From assembly GCA_023055505.1 (NCBI GenBank), contig JALIRH010000100.1:705001-769000 (forward strand): DNA of 64,000 bases, read 5' to 3'. A model generated the notes under the pieces. It did no database searches and was not told the DNA's origin. It was given only the letters and a program-made list of their open reading frames with translations. Origin of the DNA: Callipepla californica brunnescens. Taxonomy: Eukaryota > Chordata > Aves > Galliformes > Odontophoridae. Of this stretch, positions 13,701-24,599 are shown piece after piece (within the stretch, counting starts at the first letter, position 1; every line of letters begins with the position of its first letter). A program made the position numbers and the translations under genes.

Positions 13701-16108
13701 TAACCCTAACCCTAATTCCTAACCCTTACCTTAACTGTATCACAATCCCTATCCTAATTCTTACCCTAACCCTAACCCTTACCTAAACCTAACCCTAACC
13801 CTAACCCTAACTCTAACCTTAACCCTAACCCTAACCCTAACCTAACCCTAACCCTAATCCTAACCCTAACCCTAACTCTAATTCCTAACCCTTACCTTAA
13901 CTGTATCACAATCCCTATCCTAATTCTTACCCTAACCCTAACCCTTACCTAACCCTAACCCTAACCCTAACCCTAACTCTCACCTTAACCCTAACCCTAA
14001 CCCTAACCCTAACCCTAACCCTAACCCTAACCCTAACCCTAACCTCAACCCTAACCCTAACTCTAACCTTAACCCTAAACCTAACAATAAATTTAACCCT
14101 AACCCTAACACTAACCCTAACCCTAATTTTACCCTAACCCTAAGCATACCCTAACCCTAACCCTAACCCTAACCCTAACCCCAACCCTAACCTAACCCTA
14201 ACCCTAACCCTAACCCTAACCCTACCCTAACCCTAACCCTAACCCTAACCCTAACCCTAACCCTAACCCTAACAATAAATTTAACCTTAACCCTAACCCT
14301 AACCCTAACCCTACCCTAACCCTAACCCTAACCCTAACCCTAACCCTAACCCTAACCCTAACCCTAACCCTACCCTAACCCTAACCCTAACCCTAACCCT
14401 AACCCTTACCTTAACCCTTACCCTAACCCTAGCCTAACCCAAACCCTAACCCTAACCCTACCCTAACCCTAACCCTAACCCTACCCTAACCCTAACCCTA
14501 ACCCTAACCCTACCCCTAACCCTACTTTACCCTAACCCTAATCCTAACACTAACTCTATCTTTTTTCCTTACCCTAACACTAATCCAATCCCGAACCCTA
14601 ACCCTAATCCTAGCCCTAACTCTAACTTTATTCGTAACCCTACCCCTAATCCAAACAATAACCCTTACCCTAATCAAACCCTATCCCTATTCCTAACCCT
14701 TACCCTAACCGTATCACAATCCCTATCCTAACTCTTACCATAACCCAAACCCTAACCTAACCCTAACCCTAACCCTAACCCTATCCCTAACCCTTACCCT
14801 AACTCTAACCCTACCCTAACCTTAACTCTACCCTAACCGTATCCCTACCCTAACCCTAACCCTAATCCTAGCCCTTACTCTAACTTTATTCCTAACCCTA
14901 CCCCTGATCCAAACACTAACCCTAACCTTAATGTAACCCTAACCCTATTCCTAACCCTTACCCTAACTGTATCCCATTCCCTATCCTAACTCTTACCATA
15001 ACCCTAACCCTGATGCTAATGCTAACCCTAACCCTGAATCTAACCCTTACCCTAACCCTATCCCTTACCCAGAAGCTAACACTTAGCGTTGTACAATACC
15101 TAACCGTACCCTAACCCTATCCCTAAACCTAAAAGGAACCCAAACTCTAACCCTAAATCTGTCCCTGAGCCGAACCTTCAACCTTACCCTAACCTTAACC
15201 CTAACCCTGTTCCATTCTCTAAACATATCTGTAAGCATTACCTTCATCCTAACTCGAACTCTACCCTAACCCTATCGCTTTGACCCCAACACAAAACCCA
15301 GATTGAGCCTGACCCTAACCTAGGTAGCATAAAGTGTATCTAGGGTGAATTTGAGTTTTAGGGTCAAAGTTAAATTGTTAGTTTTAGGGTTAGGGTGAAG
15401 GATTGCTTTAGTTCTAGTATTAGGGTGTTTGGGGTTAGGGTTAGGGTAAGGATTTTGGAGTGGATTAGGTTTAGGGTCAGGTTTGGGGGAGTTTTGGGGT
15501 TAGGGTTAGATTTAGGATTAGGGTTAGCAAAAAAGGTGTTTTAGTTTTAGTTTAGGTTAGTGCTAGGATTAGGTTGAGTGTTCTTGTGAAGTTTAGGTTT
15601 AGGGTTAGGTTTAGGTTTAGATTGAGGTTTAGGGTAAGGAGTAGGGTTCATTTGACTTTTAGGGTCAGAGTAGAGTTAAGTCGTGTTAGGGTTAAGGTTA
15701 AGAACAGGATTCAGATTCCAATTAGGTTTTGGGTTCCTACTAGGGATAGGCCTCAAATTAGTGTTAAGGTTAGGGTTAGGGTTAGGTATAGGGAAAGGGT
15801 TAGTGTTAAGGCCAGGGCAAGTGTATGGTTTAGGGTAAAGATTGGATTTAGGGTTAGGTTTAGATGTAGGTTTGGTTTGATCGTTAGGGTGTGAGAAGGC
15901 ACCGGCCTTGGATTTCATTTGGAGATTGGGTAAGGTTTAGGAATAGGAATAACATTGGTGTTTAAAAGATGATTAGTGTTAGTATTAGGGATAGGGTTAC
16001 GGTTAGAGTTTAGTTAGGGTTGTTAGTTTTAGAGTGAGGGATAGGGGTATGGTTTGGTCTAGTACTTGGGTTAGGGTTTGGGATAGTCCTAGCATTAGTG
16101 TTAGGGTT
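10769..16108. repeat. Telomere-like macro-unit, copy 3
   Basis: Third complete copy, 5340 bp. It is shortened mainly in the hexamer-rich middle (about 13990-14280). It shares TTAGCTGGGG at the sliver edge with copy 4, where copies 1 and 2 have TTAGGTGGGG, so copies 3 and 4 are probably the closest pair. Confidence 0.95.
11503..11665 (+). mobile_element. ERV pro/pol sliver in macro-unit 3
   Basis: Third copy of the sliver. It ends in TCACTATCAAGTC at 11665, where the sequence turns abruptly into C-rich CAAACCCAATCC. Confidence 0.85.
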
Positions 16109-16842
16109 AGGGTTCCGTTAGGGTTGTGGTAATCTGATGCTAGGTGTCGGGATTAGGGTTGTGCTTAAATGTGGGTTTGGTTTGAGGGTCAGAGTTAGGG
16201 TTAGGGTAGAGTTAGAATTGGGGTAAGAGTTAGGATTAGGTTTAGGATTAGGATAAAGATTAGGTTAGGATTAGTGTTGGCTTTAGGGTTGTGTCTGGGA
16301 GAAGGGTTAGTGTTAGGGATAGACTTAGGGTAAGAGTAAGTGTTAGGAATAGGCATAGGTTTTGGGAAAGTTTCAGAGTTTGGACTGGATTTATGATTAG
16401 GGTTAGGGACAAAGATTTTTTGAGATTTGTGATTAGATTTAGGGAGAAAAGTAGGCTGACTTGTGGTGTTAGCAGTAGGTTTAGGTTTAGGTTTAGGTTT
16501 AGGATTCCATTTGTATTTATTGATCGAGGTTGGGTTAGTTGGAGTGTAAAGGTCAGAGTAGGGTTAGGCCTTGGGATAGGGTTAAGGTTTGGAATAGGAT
16601 TAGGATTCAAATGATGTTATGGGTTGGTGTTAGGGTTAGGGAAAGGTTAGGATCAGGGTTGAGGTCAGGGTTAGGTATAGGAAAAGGGTTAGTGTTAGGG
16701 CTAGGGCAATTGGAAGGGTTAGGCTTAGGCTTAGATATTAGGGTTAGGTTTAGGCGGAGGTTTGGTTGGAGTGTCAGGGTGAGAGAAGGGGTAGGCCTGG
16801 GGTTTGGTTTTGGGTTACATCATACAAATCATCACATACATT
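16109..16842. repeat. Telomere-like macro-unit, partial copy 4
   Basis: G-rich first segment of a fourth unit. It follows copies 1-3 through the retroviral sliver and then, instead of switching to C-rich telomere-like DNA at the base equivalent to 897, continues into ERV pol sequence. It is therefore the right-hand edge of the array. Confidence 0.93.
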
Positions 16843-16984
16843 AGCTGGGGTGGGAGGTGCAAGGAACAGCCAGCAAAGTGCTGAGTTCATTCCAATCAGA
16901 GGACCTGAAGATCGGGTAGCTACTATCAAACCGTTTGTGTTGCCAATTCCGATGATATTTATGGGGCCCTGATGTTATGGTTCA

Positions 16985-18780
16985 GTGGGGAGTCACTATC
17001 AAGTCAGATTTTCGGGAGGGGCCATTGAGAGGTGCGACGCCCTTAAGCTAATATGGAAAACAGATACCCCTAGATGGGTGGATCAATGGCCCCTTCCGCT
17101 AGAAAAACTTGGCGCCCTCCAAGACTTGGTAGCGGAACAATTAGCAAAAGGACATACTGTACCTCCACTAATCCTTGGAACTCACCTGGATTTGTCATTA
17201 AGAAACAAACTGGTCAATGGCGCTTGTTCCATGACCTCAGAAAAATGAATGATGCCATGGAAAATATGGGAGCCCTTCAACCAGGCCTCCTGTCACCCAC
17301 TATGATTTCCCGAGACTGGCATTTGACTGGCACTGATCTTCAAGACTGCTTTTTTAATAGTCCATTACACCCTGAGGATGCCCCTCCATTTGCTTTTTCA
17401 GTTCCAAGCATCAACATGCAAGCCCCGTTGCAGAGATACCAGTGGGTTGTGCTGCCACAAGGAATGAAAAATAGCCCCACCATTTGTCAGTGGTATGTAG
17501 CTAAAGTGCTTAGCCCCATTCCAGACACAATGCCAAATGTTTTATTGTATCATTAGATGGACGACATCTTAGTAACCGCGCAACATCACGAGATCATGGA
17601 GGAAGCAGTAGCCCTCCTTACAACTGCTGTTAATTCGGCAGGTTTCTGTATTGCGCCTGAAAAAATGCAGAAAACATCACCATGGAAATATTTAGGCTGG
17701 TGCATCAGAGCCCAGACTATCATTCCCTAGCCCTTACAAAGACAAACTGATGTGAAAAATTGACACGATGTACAAAAATGGTTGGGATCAATTAACTGGG
17801 TCTGAGCGCTCTTGGGTATCTCTAATGCAGACTTGTATCCTCTTTTGGAACTACTGAAAGGGGATTCTGATTTACACTCTCCCTGCCGTCTTGGCTCTGA
17901 AGTGGCTAGTGCCTTGCAAAAAGTTGCTGCAGCTAGCACTAACAGACAAGCTCATCGGTGTGCCCCGGAGTTACCTTTTTTTCTAATGATCCTCAACCCT
18001 GCTCGACAACCTCATGCGCTAATTTTTCAGTGGGATTTTCAAAGGCCAGACCCACTATTCATTATTGAATGGATTTTTTTGCCAAACCAGTTGACAAAGA
18101 CAATCCTGACACAGCATGAGATGTTTGCTTCCCTGAGAATCAAAGCTAGGCAGCGCTTGCTGATGTTATCAGGGGTAGACTTTTCCTCTAGTTGTTTACC
18201 TGTGACAAATGTGTATTTACAATGGCTTGATCAGCAAGCAGATGCCTTTAGCATGGCATTGGCAAGCTATACAGGCAGCCTTACTTCCCACGCACCGTCA
18301 CACAAGCTATTGAACCTCAATGTTCACTTCACATCCACACCAAAAAGAAGTGATCAGCTGCTGCAGGCCCTTACCAGATTACGGATGGGTCTGGAAGATC
18401 ACACAAATCAGTTATTTGATGGTGGGATAATCAACAGAAGCAATGGGATTCGGATATTGAAATTGTTTCTGGTTCTCCACAAATAGTGGAACCAGCTGCT
18501 GTTGTCCGAGTTTTTTGGAAATGGTCCACACCTTTCAATCCTATTACCGACTCAGCTTCTGTTGCAGGAATTGTTCAGCGAGCAGAAGCATCCATATTAC
18601 GCAATATTTCTCACTCTTCATTGTTTATTTTGTTCCAGGAACTTTTTTTTTTTTAGACTCCCGCACTCATCCTTATTTTGTAATGCACATCCGCTCACAC
18701 ACATCTTTACCTGGTTTCACGGCAGAAGGGAATCTCAAGCTGATATGTCCGTGTTTTACCAGACCGAATAGCGCAAGCTA
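16985..18780 (+). pseudogene. ERV pol: reverse transcriptase to RNase H (broken)
   Basis: RT fingers and palm are split over frames. The early part reads WKTDTPRWVDQWPLPLEKL at about 17055-17111; the sequence then continues in another frame (about 17160-17556) with LFHDLRKMND, ISRDWHLTGTDLQDCFF and VLPQGMKNSPTICQWYV. The catalytic box has lost its tyrosine-methionine context: a stop lies directly before MDD at about 17555-17566. The thumb and tether segment is open at 17812-18486, including KTILTQHEMFASLRIKARQR. The following RNase H region (about 18490-18780) is degenerate, with overlapping open frames and a poly-T run near 18645. The pieces as they stand cannot give an active enzyme. Confidence 0.85.
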
Positions 18781-18782
18781 AA

Positions 18783-19611
18783 CTTAGCCACTCCTTCTTT
18801 CATCAGAATGCTGGAGGTCTTAAACGACAGTCTGGGCTTACCTCCCAACAAGCATCAAACATTACAGCGGTATGTCCCGACTGCCAGAGGCATTCTTTCC
18901 CATCAATAGCAGGGGGGGTTAACCCCAGAGATCTGCAGAGCCTCCAGCTATGGCAAATGGATGTCACACATTACCCATGGTTTGGTAAGCTGAAATATAC
19001 ACATTCCTCAATTGATACTTTTTCCGGAGCTTTATTTTCCTCTTGTCATACAGGAGAAAAGGCACGAGATGTTCGCAAGCGTTTGCTGCGTGCTTTTGCT
19101 ACATTAGGTATCCCTTCCCAATTAAAAACAGATCATGGTCCTGCATATACCTCTGCTGCGACAAAAGCCTTCCTGGATTCTTGGGGCATTATGCACATCA
19201 CCGCGATCCCTCATTCCCCTCCAGGTCAATTGAGCGGTCACACCAATCTTTAAAGCGTCTATTAGCACAACAGAAAGGGGGAATGGGAGCTTCCCCTCCT
19301 GAGGAGCGACTACATAAAGCTCTTTATGTTTTCACTTTTTGAATTCTTCTCTGCTAGATACCAATCCCCCGATAGTCCGACATTTTAGTTCGAATATCAC
19401 ATTGGAAAGAAGAATCAAGGCTCCGGTGTTGATTCGCCACCCAGAAACAGGTATGATAATGGGGCCATATCCTCTTGTCACATGGGGGAGAGGTTATGCT
19501 TGTGTCTCCACAGGAAAAGGCCCCAGGTGGATTCCTGCAAAGAACGTGAAACCATACCGGGAGGAACAGACTTGGTCGACAACAGATGAAAACACAACCA
19601 AGGAAGGATGA
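18783..19611 (+). pseudogene. ERV pol: integrase (frameshifted)
   Basis: The open frame at 18783-19253 carries the N-terminal zinc-binding HHCC pattern (SHSFFHQNAGG, then VCPDCQRH) and the catalytic core with its first aspartate (WQMDVTHYPWFGKL) and second aspartate (KTDHGPAYTS). The conserved glutamate block (IERSHQSLKRLL) lies in another frame after a frameshift near 19230. The C-terminal DNA-binding segment (MGPYPLVTWGRGYACV, then GPRWIPAKNVKPY) is in a third piece ending at 19611. All three integrase domains are recognisable but not on one frame. Assignment to retroviral integrase is secure; the subgroup is from memory. Confidence 0.88.
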
Positions 19612-19643
19612 GACCAGCTACTGTATGGACTTGACTTCTTGAA

Positions 19644-20771
19644 ATGTCAGGACTCTCTACTGGTTTTATTACCCTCCCAAAAACGAATGTGTGGCTTACA
19701 CTTGCTAATATTACTCATCAGGAAACACTTTGCTTAGCCACTGCAACTGCACAAAATCCCTTCTCTACCCGCTTGGTGGGCTTTCCCATAGACGAGTGGC
19801 CAATCCCTGGTCCCTCACGAGCAATCTTTACTGGCACAAATTCGGTAGATAATTGGGATGGATGGGTTCCATATCTTCCGTCTGCCAAATTAGAGCCACA
19901 AGAAATAGATTTCTTAGGATCTATAAAAATGGACTTCTGCCTGAGATTCCATTCTACTGGAAAAAATAAAACCAAACTATGGGATGTCAGTCCCGTAGAC
20001 GCAGCCATCAATAACCAAACTCTGTGGTGTAATTACACCTCACCCAGCCTTTCAAAATCAGTAAATGCTCCTTTACAGTTACCAGATGGAGTTTTCCGTA
20101 GTTGCGCTGACCGGGCATGGCCTGCCATTCCTTCTTACATTAGAGGTGGGCCATGTAGTCTCGGGTGTTTAACCATCCTTACCCGAAATGAGACAACTGT
20201 CTTGCAATGGAGAAAGAAATATTCTCATCACCGTTTTAGGAGAATGACCCACACCTTCAGATCAGATTGTGATGATAACATGAAGTTTTGGAACAGGGAG
20301 ACCATAGGAGCCGTTTCCTTTTTCACACCGCAGGTTGCTGTTGCTAAAGCTTTGGCAACACTGAACAAACTGGGTTCTTGCTTAGCAAAACAAGGAAATG
20401 CCACTAGTTTAGCTTTAACAGGTCTTTTACTTGATGCGGACAGTGTCAGACATGCTGCGCCACAAAATTGCGCTGCTACTGATTTCCTACTTCTGGCGCA
20501 AGGCCATGGCTGGGAGGATTTCGAAGGAATGTGCTGCATGAACCTGTCAGAACATTCCGTTTCAATTCAAGCAAGTATCAAGACCATACGGGATGGAGTG
20601 AAGAAACTGCAGGAACAGAGGGATTGGGACTGGTTGGACAAATTATTCTCGGGATGGGGGTCTCACCGGATGGCTCCACAGTATCTTAAAAATGATGTGC
20701 TACATTGCGATGATCGTTGTAACGCTTTTGCTGTTACTTCCTTGCATTTTACAATGTGCGCAAAAAGATGA
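19644..20771 (+). pseudogene. ERV env, alpharetrovirus-like, defective
   Basis: A 375-codon open frame covering surface and transmembrane subunits. Residues 1 to about 200 carry several N-x-S/T glycosylation sites and paired cysteines. A basic HHRFRR stretch at about 195-200 is where a subunit cleavage site would be expected. It is followed by an internal hydrophobic segment (VAVAKALATLNKLGS). In the transmembrane subunit the family's CX6CC motif reads WEDFEGMCC, so the first cysteine is tryptophan. The hydrophobic membrane anchor is not in this frame: it is readable in another frame at about 20693-20771, so the open frame ends without an anchor. No clear signal peptide is seen at the start. 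Read as a broken fossil env. Confidence 0.82.
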
Positions 20772-20799
20772 TTGACAATGCTACAAAGAAAATATTCAT

Positions 20800-20817
20800 A
20801 ACAGAAAGGGGGAGAAG
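20800..20817 (+). promoter_or_regulatory. Polypurine tract
   Basis: ACAGAAAGGGGGAGAAG lies immediately before the TGGGTGATGG start of the LTR. This is the purine run that primes plus-strand DNA synthesis in retroviruses, and it fixes the 3' LTR boundary. Confidence 0.8.
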
Positions 20818-21184
20818 TGGGTGATGGCAAAAGTGGGAGTCAGACGGAACTGTTAGCTAAGCAGGAATCAGGCCATAAACCTTGGACGTAGGCTGTGTAA
20901 AGATAAGCTGATAAGCTTGAGACAACCATGTCTAAGGAGTGAAAAGAAACAGAAGACAGTAATGGATAGCAATAAGAAACTGTTTGTTTAGATGACTAGG
21001 AGTGTTTTATATTCTTGACCTGTTAACACTGAGGAGTGTAAATTCCCTCAATTAGATCCTTGTAGCTTCCCCCAGTTAGATCCTAACACACACTGCTTCT
21101 CTGTCTATCTAAGCTTTGAGTTGTTGCTTAATAAATGGAACATTAGCTAGCATCAAGCTGGGTTCCCGACCCTTCATTGTAACA
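20818..21184 (+). mobile_element. 3' LTR of the alpharetrovirus-like ERV
   Basis: 367 bp from TGGG to AACA, preceded by the polypurine tract. It has a TATA-like TTTATAT near 21006 and a poly(A) signal AATAAA at 21130-21135. The sequence after it turns immediately into the 10-bp minisatellite. Confidence 0.82.
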
Positions 21185-21278
21185 GTCTGTGGGTCTCTCT
21201 GGGTCCCGCTATGGGTCCCAATATGGTTTGCTGTGGGTCACTGTGGGTCCTGCTATGGGTCGCTGTGGGTCTCTATAT

Positions 21279-21350
21279 GCCCCAGGAGATCCCTAAGGGG
21301 CTGCAGTTCCCCTCCACGCCACCAGGGGAGGGGGCGCTCTCACGTGATGT
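21279..21350. promoter_or_regulatory. CTCF-like module 1
   Basis: Contains TGCAGTTCC at 21302-21310 and, 8 bp on, CCACCAGGGG at 21319 followed by AGGGGGCGCT. The core is interrupted by a few extra G/A bases, so it is weaker than module 3. The flank has TCACGTGA, an E-box palindrome. Confidence 0.45.
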
Positions 21351-21590
21351 CTCTGTGCCTTCCTATTGCTCTCTGAGGTTTTCTATGGGTCGCTGTGGGT
21401 CCCGGCATGGGTTGCTTTGGGTCAAGCTGTGGGTCACTGTGGGTCGCTGTGGGTCTCGCTATGGGTCACTGTGGGTTGCTGTGGTTTGCTATGAGTCTCT
21501 ATGGGTTGCTGTGGGTCGCTGTGGGTCACGCTATGGGTCCCAATAGGGTTCGCTGTGGGTCGGTGTGGGTCCTGCTATGGGTCTCTACGT

Positions 21591-21665
21591 GCCCCAGGAG
21601 ATCCCTAAGGGGCTGCAGTTCCCCTTAACGCCACCAGAGGGAGCTCTCACATGATGTCGCTGTGT
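21591..21665. promoter_or_regulatory. CTCF-like module 2
   Basis: TGCAGTTCC at 21614-21622 and core CCACCAGAGGGAGCT at 21631-21645, with one departure from the consensus CCASYAGRKGGCRSY. Spacing is 8 bp as in modules 1 and 3. Confidence 0.55.
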
Positions 21666-21837
21666 CTCTACGGCTTCCTATTGCTCTCTGTGTTTTCCTA
21701 TTGGGCGCTATGTGTCGCTATGGGTCCCAATATGCTTCGCTGTGGGTTACTGTGGGTCACTGTGGATCGCTATGGGTTGCTATGGATCGCTTTGGTTTGC
21801 TGTGGGTCCTGCTATGGGTCTCTGTGGGTCTCTAAGG

Positions 21838-21905
21838 TTCCCAATGGATCCCTAAGGGGCTGCAGTTCCCCTCCACGCCACCAGGGGGCGCTCTCACGTA
21901 ATGTC
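21838..21905. promoter_or_regulatory. CTCF-like module 3 (perfect core)
   Basis: Core CCACCAGGGGGCGCT at 21878-21892 fits CCASYAGRKGGCRSY at every position. The known upstream CTCF element is matched by TGCAGTTCC at 21861-21869. Binding is inferred from the motif only. Confidence 0.65.
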
Positions 21906-22542
21906 GCTGGGTCTCTAGGGCTCCTTATTGCTATCAGTGGTTTCCTATTGGGCGCTATGGGTCGCTGTGGGTCTTGCTATGTGTATCCATGGGTCGCTAT
22001 GGGTCGATGTGGATCGCTATAAGTCTCTACATGTTGCTAAGGGTTGCAATGGGTCGCTGTGGGTCATGCTGTGGGTGTCTGTGGGTCCAGCTATGGATCA
22101 TTGTGGGTCGCAGTGAGTCGCTACGGGTCTCTTCGGGACGCTATGGGTCACTCTAGGTCCTGCTATGGGTCGCTGTGGGTCGCTTTGGGTCTCTATGGGT
22201 CTCAGTGGGTCTCTGTGGGTCACTGTGGGTTGCTATGGGTCGGTGTGGGTCGCTGTGTGTCGCGGTGGGTCGCTATCGGTCACTATTGGTTGTAATCGGT
22301 CTCTGTGGGTTGCTGTGAGTCGCTGTGGGCCCCCCTATAGGTTGCTGTGGGTCGGCTGGGTCGCTATGGGTTGCTGTGGATGGCTGTGTGTCGCTGTGCC
22401 TCTATGAGTCGCTATGGGTTGCAGTGCGTCGCAATGGGTCAATGTGGTCTGTTACGGGTCGCTGTGGGTTACGCTGTGGGTCCCAATATGGTTCGCTGTG
22501 GGTCAGTGTGGGTCCTGCTATGAGGCGCTGTTGGTCTCTATG

Positions 22543-22612
22543 TGCCCCAGGAGATTCCTAAGGAGCTGCAGTTCCCCCTCCACGACACCAGGTGGCGCTC
22601 TCACGTGATGTC
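22543..22612. promoter_or_regulatory. CTCF-like module 4
   Basis: TGCAGTTCC at 22567-22575 and core ACACCAGGTGGCGCT at 22585-22599, with only the first base off consensus. It is followed by TCACGTGATG as in module 1. Confidence 0.6.
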
Positions 22613-23089
22613 GCTGTGTCTCTGTGGCTCCCTCTTGCTCCCTGTGGTTTTCCATGGGTCGCTGTGGATCGCTATGGGTCCCAATGGGTCGCTGTGGTTC
22701 CTGGCATGGGTCGCTATGGGTCAAGCTGTGGGTCACTTTGGGTTGCTGTGGGTGTCTGTGGGTCCAGCTATAGGTCACTGTGGGTCTCAGTGAGTCGCTG
22801 TGGGTCTCTATAAGTCGCTGTGGGTAACTATGAGTCTCTATGTGTTTCTATGGGTCGCTGTGGGTCTCTATGGGTCGCTGTGGGTCCCGCTGTGGGTCAC
22901 TGTGGGTCGCTGTGTGAGCTATCGGTCTCTGTGGGTTGCTGTGGTTCCCCCTATAGGTTGCTGTGGGTCGGTTGGGTCGCTGTGGGTCCCGCTATGGGTC
23001 GCTGTGAGTCTCTATGGGTCGCTGTGGGTCTCTATGGGTCAGTGTGGGTCACTGTGGGTCAGTGTGGGTCGCTGTGGGTCCCGCAGAAG

Positions 23090-24060
23090 GCGGTGTGCCC
23101 AGAGCGAAGCCACGCCCAGCTATGGGGCGGATGTGGGGCAGCTACGGGGCAGCCATGGGTCACCATGGATCTCCATGGGGTCCCTACGGATCTCAATGGG
23201 GTCTCCACTGATCTCAGTGGATCTCAATGGGGTGGCTATGGGGCAGCTGTGGGGCAGCAATGGGGCACTGACCTATTCCCCTCAGAATGCCGCCACTGCA
23301 TCTCCTCCACCTCCTGCGGGAGCACCTCTGTGGGGCAGAACTCTGCCCCACACCTTCACCCCAAACATCCACATCACAGCTCAGCCCCACAGCGCTGCCC
23401 CACATCCCACACATTTGCCCCACATCTCTGCCCCTCATCCCCTGGCCACACAGCTCAGCCCCACATCCCACAGCTCAGCCCCTCATCCCACACCTGGCCC
23501 CAGAGCTCAGCCCTGTGGCTCTGCCCCACACATCTGCCCCAAACCCCACACCTGGACCCACAGCTCAGCCCCACATCCCTCAGCTCTGCACCACAGCTCA
23601 GCCCCTCACCTCACACCTGGCCCCAGAGCTCAGCCCTGTGGCTCTGCCCCACACATCTGCCCCAAACCCCACACCTGGACCCACAGATCTGCCCCACATC
23701 CCACAGCTCTGCCCCACGGCTCAACCCCAATCTGCACATACCTGCCCCACATCCCACAGCTCTGCCCCACATACCTACCTGCCCCACAGATCAGCCCCAC
23801 ATTCCACAGCTCTGCCCCATGGATCAGCCTCACATCCCGCAGCTCAGCCCCGCATCTGAGCCCCACATCTGCTCATACCTGCACCACACCTCCGCCCCGC
23901 AACCGCCACAGCTCTGCCCCACAGATCCACCCCACAGCTCAGCCCCGCATCCCACAGCTCTGCCCCAATCAGTGCACCTGGACCCACAACTCTGCCCCAC
24001 AGCTCTGCCCCAAGCCTGGACCCCACACCCACGACCCCAGCCCCAAATCCCTGCCCCATA
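23090..24060. repeat. C-rich minisatellite, CACAGCTCTGCCCCA type
   Basis: Degenerate units of CCCACAGCTC(T/A)GCCCCA on the plus strand. The reverse complement resembles the 11-bp GGGGCAGCTAT array at 42955-53568, so this is probably the same family in inverted orientation. The long proline/histidine/serine frames (up to 424 codons) are repeat artefacts. A short stretch near 23282-23330 after CTATTCCCCTCAG looks like a splice acceptor but could not be tied to a gene. Confidence 0.8.
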
Positions 24061-24430
24061 ACCCCATAACCTGACCCCGGCCCCATAACCGCCCCTCCCG
24101 CCCTGCCACTGACCACGTGCTCTGCTTCCAGCTCCGCTTCCACCATGCGGCCGCTTCCGGCCCCACGGCACAGCTCGGCCAATCACAGCACAGATCGGCA
24201 GCGGAAAGGGCGGGGTGTGGGGTAGCGAGGCGGAACAGTGCCACTGGAACGAGGCACGATGACCGGAAATGACTGAAACTTCTGGGAGCGTGGATTTCCG
24301 GCAGCGAGCGGGGCATTGTGGGTAAGGAGGCGGAAGCACGCCTGGAAGTGGGAAACCGGAAGCCAGTGGGAAGCGAGTGGGCGTGGCCAACGTTAAGCCT
24401 CGCATTCGAGCCACGCCCCAACGTGCAATG
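24060..24430. promoter_or_regulatory. CpG-rich promoter-like block
   Basis: A non-repetitive, CpG-rich stretch with four ETS-type sites (24155-24160, 24263-24268, 24296-24301 and 24356-24361), a CCAAT box at 24179-24183, a GC box at 24208-24215 and GCATTGTGGGTAA near 24314. This combination is typical of TATA-less vertebrate housekeeping promoters. On the minus strand an ATG in good context at 24144-24146 opens MVEAELEAEH, a possible start of a first exon that I do not recognise. Confidence 0.55.
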
Positions 24431-24599
24431 ACCCGAAGTGACCCCGATGTGACGCAAAATGACCCCAAATATCCCAGATTACTTCCAACACTTCTTGGAA
24501 GCGCTGCGCCCCAAAGGGCCCCAAAATGACCCCAAAGTGACCCCAAAACCCTATAACGACCCCATAAGGACCATATCAAATCCCCTATGGGGTCACTTC

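Larger units (their letters stand above)
16843..21184 (+). mobile_element. Decayed alpharetrovirus-like (class II) ERV, 5' truncated
   Basis: Plus-strand ERV lacking its 5' LTR, gag and most of protease, and fused on its left to the telomere-like array. The visible order is protease tail, reverse transcriptase, tether/RNase H region, integrase, env, polypurine tract (PPT) and 3' LTR. The integrase and the Env transmembrane part are of the avian leukosis-related type. Every pol domain carries frameshifts or stops, so the copy is defective. Only one LTR is present, so LTR-LTR divergence and a target-site duplication (TSD) cannot be assessed. Confidence 0.9.
21185..23090. repeat. 10-bp minisatellite GCTGTGGGTC / GCTATGGGTC
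   Basis: A decamer repeat with frequent single-base variants, strongly G/T on the plus strand. Because 10 is not a multiple of 3, long open frames rich in MGRCGSLWV appear in all three plus frames; they are not genes. Four non-decamer modules are embedded (listed separately). Confidence 0.92.

Noticed and set aside
23282..23330. Possible exon after CTATTCCCCTCAG reading ECRHCISSTSCG
   Set aside because: The acceptor looks fair, but the peptide is short, runs into minisatellite and matches no gene I can name.
22800..24074. Open frames of 424 and 413 codons on the plus strand
   Set aside because: They cross from the decamer minisatellite into the C-rich array and are built of its units in two overlapping frames; no domain, no start context.
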